Positions 59,498 through 64,000 of a DNA stretch of 64,000 nucleotides are shown here, in pieces. Position 1 is the stretch's first letter. Every line of letters begins with the position of its first letter. Under the pieces are notes generated by a model. It saw nothing but the letters and a program-made list of their open reading frames with translations, was not told where the DNA came from and did not search any database. This DNA is from GCA-2711565 sp963664245 (GTDB lineage: Bacteria > Bacteroidota > Bacteroidia > Bacteroidales > GCA-2711565). A program made the translations under genes and the position numbers. Location: positions 2,046,001 through 2,110,000 of the forward strand of contig OY760934.1 in the NCBI GenBank assembly GCA_963664245.1. Reading direction: 5' to 3'.

Positions 59498-60952
59498 CTA
59501 TCGCCTCCAAAAAGACGGCACAAAAAGGATAAACAAGGAGATCAGCTCCAAACGCCCGGCAACCATTAAAAACGGGAGAAAGACTTTTCCCAAATCGGAT
59601 ATTTGTGAAAAGTTGGAAGCAGGCCCCACACTTCCAAGTCCTGGACCAATGCCTCCTAGGGAAGTCGCCACCGCTCCCATCGAAGTACTTATGTCTTCAC
59701 CCAAAATCATCATAAACAGGGTTCCCAAAACAAAGGTTAAAATATAGAGGTAAACAAAAGCACTCACAGACTCGATCACACCTTCGGAAACGGGCCTTCC
59801 ATTATAAAATATTCGTTGTACCGACGAAGGGTGAAGCAGTTGTTTGAATAGTATCTTAAATTTTTTCAGAAAAATCAGGTGCCTTAAAACTTTTATTCCC
59901 CCACCGGTAGAACCGGCAGAGGCTCCAACAAACATCAACAAAAACAGAAGCATCCAAAGCGGCTGGGGCCATTGCAAATAGTCAGCCGTTGCAAAACCCG
60001 TGCAGCTTACAACAGAAATCACCTGAAAAAACGACAATCTCAAAGCCGGTTCAATCTGGTATCCCGAATTCAGAATTAAATAAACCGCAATAAATACCGA
60101 CGACAGAAAAATAATTATGCTAAACAATCGAAACTCCTGATTTTTAAATACCTTTTTGATTTTTCCGGTAAATAAAAAGTAATACAGAAAAAAGTTGATG
60201 CCCGACAAAAACATAAACCCCATGATGACATACTGAATATAAGGACCATAGCCTGCAATACTTGAGTTTTTGGTTGAGAATCCCCCGGTGGCAATGGTAG
60301 CAAACGAATGGCAAATGCTATCAAACCAATTCATGTCTCCTAAACGAAGCAACAATGTTTCCAAAAGCGTTAGGGAAACATATATAAACACGACCCGCTT
60401 GGCAGTGTCAATAATCCGGGGCCTGATTTTCTCCGCATAAAAAAACGAGGTTTCGGTATAAAAAATCATGGCTCCTTTATTTTTTGACAAGGGAAACAAG
60501 GCAACCACCAAAACAACAATTCCCATTCCGCCGATCCAGTGCGTTTCGCTGCGCCAAAACAAAATTCCTTTTGAAAGGCTCTCAATATCATTAAGAATGG
60601 ATGATCCGGTGGTTGTAAATCCTGAATACGATTCAAATATTGCATCAATTAAATTGGGGATGGAACCGCTAAGATAAAACGGGATCGCTCCAAAAAGAGG
60701 CAGGACAATCCAGGCCAGACTTACCAGCAAATAACTGTCTCTTTTCCCAATTCTTCTCAAAAGGTTCGGTTTCGAAAGCATAAACAAAAACAAGCCACAA
60801 AACAATGTTATACCCACAGAGAGGGACAACCAACGCATTTCGGTTTCTTGATAAAAAATAGAAACCCCCAGCGGAACCAGCATAAATAAACTTTCGATAA
60901 TCAGCAGGCCCCCTATTATTTTTCCAATATATCTAACATTAATTAATTTCAT
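59498..60952 (-). CDS. trkH: TrkH-family potassium uptake protein
   Basis: A 484-residue channel-like transporter of about ten helices, in four MPM repeats. Selectivity-filter regions are GFTTTGSSIL, ATIATGGFSTK, SCTGFAT and TSLGGIGPGLG, and SGINFFLYYFLF lies between. It needs TrkA, which is not in the window. No link to the surrounding lipid genes is apparent. Confidence 0.92.
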   Translation of the reverse strand: MKLINVRYIGKIIGGLLIIESLFMLVPLGVSIFYQETEMRWLSLSVGITLFCGLFLFMLSKPNLLRRIGKRDSYLLVSLAWIVLPLFGAIPFYLSGSIPNLIDAIFESYSGFTTTGSSILNDIESLSKGILFWRSETHWIGGMGIVVLVVALFPLSKNKGAMIFYTETSFFYAEKIRPRIIDTAKRVVFIYVSLTLLETLLLRLGDMNWFDSICHSFATIATGGFSTKNSSIAGYGPYIQYVIMGFMFLSGINFFLYYFLFTGKIKKVFKNQEFRLFSIIIFLSSVFIAVYLILNSGYQIEPALRLSFFQVISVVSCTGFATADYLQWPQPLWMLLFLLMFVGASAGSTGGGIKVLRHLIFLKKFKILFKQLLHPSSVQRIFYNGRPVSEGVIESVSAFVYLYILTFVLGTLFMMILGEDISTSMGAVATSLGGIGPGLGSVGPASNFSQISDLGKVFLPFLMVAGRLELISLFILFVPSFWRR

Positions 60953-61028
60953 AAACCATCATAATATGATGAACAAACCGACAAAACTGTCAATTATTCA
61001 AAGTGTTTGTAATCAAAAAAAATTAAGA

Positions 61029-61394
61029 TTAGCTTATAAAACAGGGGGGCGAGAGATCGGATCGATTGAGGTAAAAAGAAAGCTTAGTTAAAGGTATAAC
61101 TTCATAAATTACAATGGCTTCTCCAGTGTAAAAAACCGAATACTCAAAACTTAACTTTTGGAATCTTAAACAATGGAAGTCTTTTTTTATGTCCTCATCT
61201 TCATCGTCTTCAACTTCAAACAAAAAATCCGAAGAGATAATTGTATCTTCACCAGAAGACAAACAGGATTTTCCAAATATATCCTGAGGGATAGAAACCT
61301 GATATAAATCCTGATACCAATAAACCCCACCAAAGAGTAAAGATATCAGAAAAATCTTCAATAATAGTATTTTGTAAAAGCGTTTCATTTTCAC
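61029..61394 (-). CDS. Hypothetical protein with an N-terminal signal or anchor
   Basis: A 121-residue protein: basic start MKMKRFYK, a hydrophobic stretch ILLLKIFLISLLFGGVYW, then a mature part with acidic EVEDDEDEDIKKD and aromatic strands FHCLRFQKLSFEYSVFY. It may be secreted or anchored. Not recognised. It lies between thiolase and trkH on the same strand. Confidence 0.5.
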   Translation of the reverse strand: MKMKRFYKILLLKIFLISLLFGGVYWYQDLYQVSIPQDIFGKSCLSSGEDTIISSDFLFEVEDDEDEDIKKDFHCLRFQKLSFEYSVFYTGEAIVIYEVIPLTKLSFYLNRSDLSPPCFIS

Positions 61395-61444
61395 AAAATT
61401 TCTGCAAATATAATAGATTTAAAACGGGAAGTCTATATTTTCAA

Positions 61445-61483
61445 CAATTAGTCACAGGAAGGATAAGATCCCGTGACTAATTG
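61445..61483. terminator. Hairpin downstream of the thiolase gene
   Basis: Eleven-base perfect arms CAATTAGTCAC (61445-61455) and GTGACTAATTG (61473-61483) with a 17-base loop. On the minus strand the tail is only modestly T-rich, so termination is likely but not certain. Confidence 0.5.
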
Positions 61484-61492
61484 CCAATCAAT

Positions 61493-62740
61493 TTATTCAG
61501 CTTTTTTATAAATCATGGAAACTACGGTAATATCATCACCGCCCATGTTAATGGTCATTCCATACGGGCGATCCGAATTAATTTCAATTTGTGCAGGACC
61601 GGCTTTCCCGGTTAGTTGTTCCCAAATGGTTACAGCCTGGTGAACCCCAGTTGCCCCGGTAGGATGCCCCCAACCAATTAATCCGCCTGTTGTGTTGATC
61701 GGAATTTTACCATCACGGGCAGTATGTCCGTCGGCAACAAATTGAGCCCCTTTGCCCGGTTCGGCAAACCCTAAAGCTTCAACACCAAGGATTCCGGCAA
61801 TGGAGAAACAGTCGTGCGTTTCGATGGTTGCCAGGTCATCAATGGTAAGCCCGGCCGATTCAAGAGCCTGATGAGCCGCTTTTTTGATGGCTGTAACTTC
61901 GGTAGGATCCGGCGGATCGTTGGTAATATTTCTAACCACCTGCGCCCATCCAACAATTTCAATGGCATCTTTTTTATCAATGTCCAATTTTTCCAGGCCT
62001 TCTTCCGAAGCCATAATTAAGGCAGAGGCTCCATCCGAAACTTTAGAACAATCGAGCACGGTCAGGTTATCGACAAAGGTTTCACCATTTAATTTAAATT
62101 TATCGTAAAGGGCGTACAAATCTGGGACTTTGTTTTCGTACTCCTGGGCGGTTTCGCACAAACGCGCATTTTCAATGGCGTTTACAAACCAGCGTTTCAT
62201 TCCTTCACGGGCATATTCTTTACCGTATTTTTCATAGTAAGCTCCGGCACGGTTGCTAAACTGTCCGGGGAAGAAAAAGGCATGGCCCTCTTTTCGTTTT
62301 TGGAACCATCCGGCTCCGGCTAAAACATCCGCGCCGTAAAGGGCTTTCATGGTGTTTTGAACCTCCACGCCAACCACCAGAACAGAATCAGCGGTTTCGG
62401 CTAAAATGTTTTTCAGCCCGGTGACCAATGCCAGTCCTCCCGAACCACAGGCACCTTCCACGCTAATGGCAGGTTTGTATTCCAATTTCTCATCAATGTA
62501 CGGGATGAAACCCGGCAGGTTGGCCTGCTTGTTGAAACGGGCAGCCATAAAATTTCCGATCACACCTTCGTCTATATTTTCAACATTATTAATTTGAGCG
62601 ATTGCGCCTTTTCCGGCAGTTTCAATATAATATTCCAATCCGGGGCGTTTTTTTTTCGGATTGAACTCACTCCGTCCGGTTCCCATAGAAACAGTATTAA
62701 ATCCGGCAGCTATATATACTTTTTTTCGTAGTTTTTTCAT
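61493..62740 (-). CDS. SCP2-type thiolase / acetyl-CoA acetyltransferase
   Basis: A 415-residue thiolase. The nucleophilic Cys98 is in SVEGACGSGGLAL; NTTGGLIGWGHPTGATGVHQ carries the catalytic His. The end of the chain reads NMGGDDITVVSMIY, so the second Cys found in the CxGGG motif of classical thiolases is missing, and HDCFSIAGILG supplies the SCP2-thiolase motif. It should split 3-ketoacyl-CoA, or act in reverse. It sits beside the 3-hydroxyacyl-CoA dehydrogenase gene. Confidence 0.88.
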   Translation of the reverse strand: MKKLRKKVYIAAGFNTVSMGTGRSEFNPKKKRPGLEYYIETAGKGAIAQINNVENIDEGVIGNFMAARFNKQANLPGFIPYIDEKLEYKPAISVEGACGSGGLALVTGLKNILAETADSVLVVGVEVQNTMKALYGADVLAGAGWFQKRKEGHAFFFPGQFSNRAGAYYEKYGKEYAREGMKRWFVNAIENARLCETAQEYENKVPDLYALYDKFKLNGETFVDNLTVLDCSKVSDGASALIMASEEGLEKLDIDKKDAIEIVGWAQVVRNITNDPPDPTEVTAIKKAAHQALESAGLTIDDLATIETHDCFSIAGILGVEALGFAEPGKGAQFVADGHTARDGKIPINTTGGLIGWGHPTGATGVHQAVTIWEQLTGKAGPAQIEINSDRPYGMTINMGGDDITVVSMIYKKAE

Positions 62741-62797
62741 TTCTCTTTTTTTAAATTCCTTAATAAAATTTTAAAATAGGTCCCTGTTTATTAATCG

Positions 62798-63154
62798 TCA
62801 TTGTTTGTTTCCGGTAGAGTTGATAAAATTGTTCAGTTTAACTCCCAAGGAATTCAATTCATTCAGTAATTCATCAGCGATTTCTTTTTCTATCAAATTT
62901 CTGTTCGAAGCTTTTTGAACCCAGGTTTTAGTTTCAAATAATGAACCCCGGGCAAAATAATAAAAGTTCTTAGCATCCTTAAAATGGTATCTGCCAAAAC
63001 CCTCAGAAATATTAGCAGCTATTGAATCGACAGAATCAACGATTTGTTTTCCTATAGAAAATTTCTCAAAGTTTTCCCATTTCATTACAATATCCCAAAC
63101 TTTATTTCCTAAAGTCATGGCGATTTGATATATGTTTAAATCTTCGAGTTTCAT
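62798..63154 (-). CDS. Four-helix-bundle (23S IVS-type) protein, full copy
   Basis: A 118-residue IVS-family protein with the full pattern: LNIYQIAMTLGNKVWDIVMKW, FEKFSIGKQIVDSVDSIAANISEGFGRYHFKDAKNFYYFARGSLFETKTWVQKA, and a last helix LLNELNSLGVKLNNFI. It is the reference for the deletion in the 56107-56382 copy. It lies between the thiolase and 3-hydroxyacyl-CoA dehydrogenase genes. Confidence 0.85.
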   Translation of the reverse strand: MKLEDLNIYQIAMTLGNKVWDIVMKWENFEKFSIGKQIVDSVDSIAANISEGFGRYHFKDAKNFYYFARGSLFETKTWVQKASNRNLIEKEIADELLNELNSLGVKLNNFINSTGNKQ

Positions 63155-63203
63155 ACTATGAATGTCTATTGAATGACCATAAATGTCAACTAATTACAAC
63201 AAA

Positions 63204-64000
63204 CTAAAACACAAAATAATCATTTATCGGCCCATAGGCGTGGAAGAATCCGGTAAGCATGACAGTATTTACATCAGCTTCATTGTTTGCTACTCCGGAA
63301 TTAACCAGATGATGCCCAATCTCATTGGAGCATTTTCCGTAATCCATCGCTAATTTGGCACCAAAATCAGGCATTGATTTCATGGTTGCAAAGAACTCGG
63401 CAAATACCTGGTCTTTATCTTTACGACGAACCGTTGATTTCCAGTTTACCTTAGGATTGGGGTGTTTCCCCAGCTTTTCATCACACTTATCCTGAAAATC
63501 TACAATGGCAACGTAATTTTTTGCTTCGGGATCATAAATTGCTACCGGGCGACCTTTTTCATATTTCAGGAACCCATCTTTTTGTGAACCATCCGAATTT
63601 TGCCCGCCTTTCACTCCTTGGTCAAAAATTTTATCCAATAAATCGCTGTGCAGGTCTTCATCCTCAAGGAAGGGGTTCATCACGTTCATGATAAATCGAA
63701 CCACATCAATGCCTACATAATCAATCAACTGAAAAATTCCCATCGGGCGAACCAGGTAATCCTGGGCCACTTTATTCACGCAATAAACAGCTTCTGTAAA
63801 TGACATTTCCTGCGACAGGCGTTCGGCTTCTTTGATGCCGTGCAAAGCATCGCGCATAAAATGGCCATTGCCGATAAACCCGGCAAAGTCGTTTGAAGGA
63901 ACAATGATTTTTCCCAATTTCTTCGCATAATCTTTAGCAAAATCTTCCATTCCGGCAAACGGATTCTGAGGAAGGATCAACTCGACCAATTTTTGTACTG
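63204..64000 (-). CDS. 3-hydroxyacyl-CoA dehydrogenase, C-terminal part (cut by the window)
   Basis: The frame is open to the right edge with no start codon, so the N-terminal NAD domain lies outside. The visible 265 residues start at LVELILPQNPFAGMEDFAKDYAKKLGK and contain NDFAGFIGNGHFMRDALHG and the C-terminal dimerisation domain (RPMGIFQLIDYVGIDVVRFI), with the family-typical long insert. It oxidises 3-hydroxyacyl-CoA to 3-ketoacyl-CoA, feeding the thiolase coded next. Confidence 0.88.
   Translation of the reverse strand, partial: VQKLVELILPQNPFAGMEDFAKDYAKKLGKIIVPSNDFAGFIGNGHFMRDALHGIKEAERLSQEMSFTEAVYCVNKVAQDYLVRPMGIFQLIDYVGIDVVRFIMNVMNPFLEDEDLHSDLLDKIFDQGVKGGQNSDGSQKDGFLKYEKGRPVAIYDPEAKNYVAIVDFQDKCDEKLGKHPNPKVNWKSTVRRKDKDQVFAEFFATMKSMPDFGAKLAMDYGKCSNEIGHHLVNSGVANNEADVNTVMLTGFFHAYGPINDYFVF

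Noticed and set aside
54863..63154. Diversity-generating retroelement, because the IVS proteins share the Avd fold
   Set aside because: No reverse transcriptase, template repeat or variable repeat was found nearby.

Overview
The window is chromosomal DNA of a member of the Bacteroidota, probably a marine or anaerobic lineage near Marinilabiliales/Prolixibacteraceae (the lineage is inference). The supporting signs are gliding genes gldD and gldE beside ssb and mutY, promoters of the Bacteroidota -7 type (TAnnTTTG), few visible Shine-Dalgarno sequences, lipoproteins with short SSC lipoboxes, ExbB with a cleavable N-terminal extension, and a 29-residue COX24-type ribosomal protein after an HU gene. 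No rRNA, CRISPR array, integrase or phage is visible.

Layout. 1-3.7 kb is accessory: a cut-off gene, a DUF4238 gene and a lipoprotein gene in an integron-cassette-like frame, then an intact IS256-family element (2329-3675) inserted into a palindromic repeat. 3.9-11 kb is a complete eight-gene histidine operon on the minus strand (hisG-D-C-B-H-A-F-IE), preceded by a promoter, a 19-residue His-rich leader peptide and an attenuator hairpin. 11.1-12.8 kb is accessory again (methyltransferase, GNAT acetyltransferase) with repeat remnants. 13-31.3 kb is core housekeeping: B12-dependent ribonucleotide reductase, a metallo-hydrolase, a glycosyltransferase, TatD, asparaginase, tRNA-Ser, an ExbB/ExbD energiser operon, CPBP protease, DusB, a CAU tRNA, an outer-membrane protein, RpoN, AsnRS and DAHP synthase-chorismate mutase. 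31.4-36 kb is less conserved: a VapA-like protein, a secreted tectonin-type repeat protein, DUF302, a transposase remnant, and a CBS-domain histidine kinase with a small partner. 36-45.2 kb is core (CorA, GldD, GldE, SSB, MutY, HU, COX24-type protein, RNase G, TrpS, HflX). 45.4-46.2 kb holds the best-preserved integron-like cassette.

46.4-64 kb is a redox and lipid-oxidation region. A NarL-type two-component pair is followed by a five-gene heterodisulfide-reductase-like operon that ends in a membrane protein resembling EtfAB:menaquinone oxidoreductase. On the other strand lie etfA, etfB, an acyl-CoA dehydrogenase, an SCP2-type thiolase and the end of a 3-hydroxyacyl-CoA dehydrogenase. These sets could work together: acyl-CoA oxidation reduces EtfAB, and the Hdr-like membrane module passes the electrons to menaquinone. 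Three genes of the four-helix-bundle (23S IVS) family are scattered through the minus-strand cluster, one with an internal deletion.

The most unusual structure is non-coding. Accessory genes are framed by repeated half-sites and attC-like sites although no integrase is present, and other dispersed repeats sit at the same boundaries.
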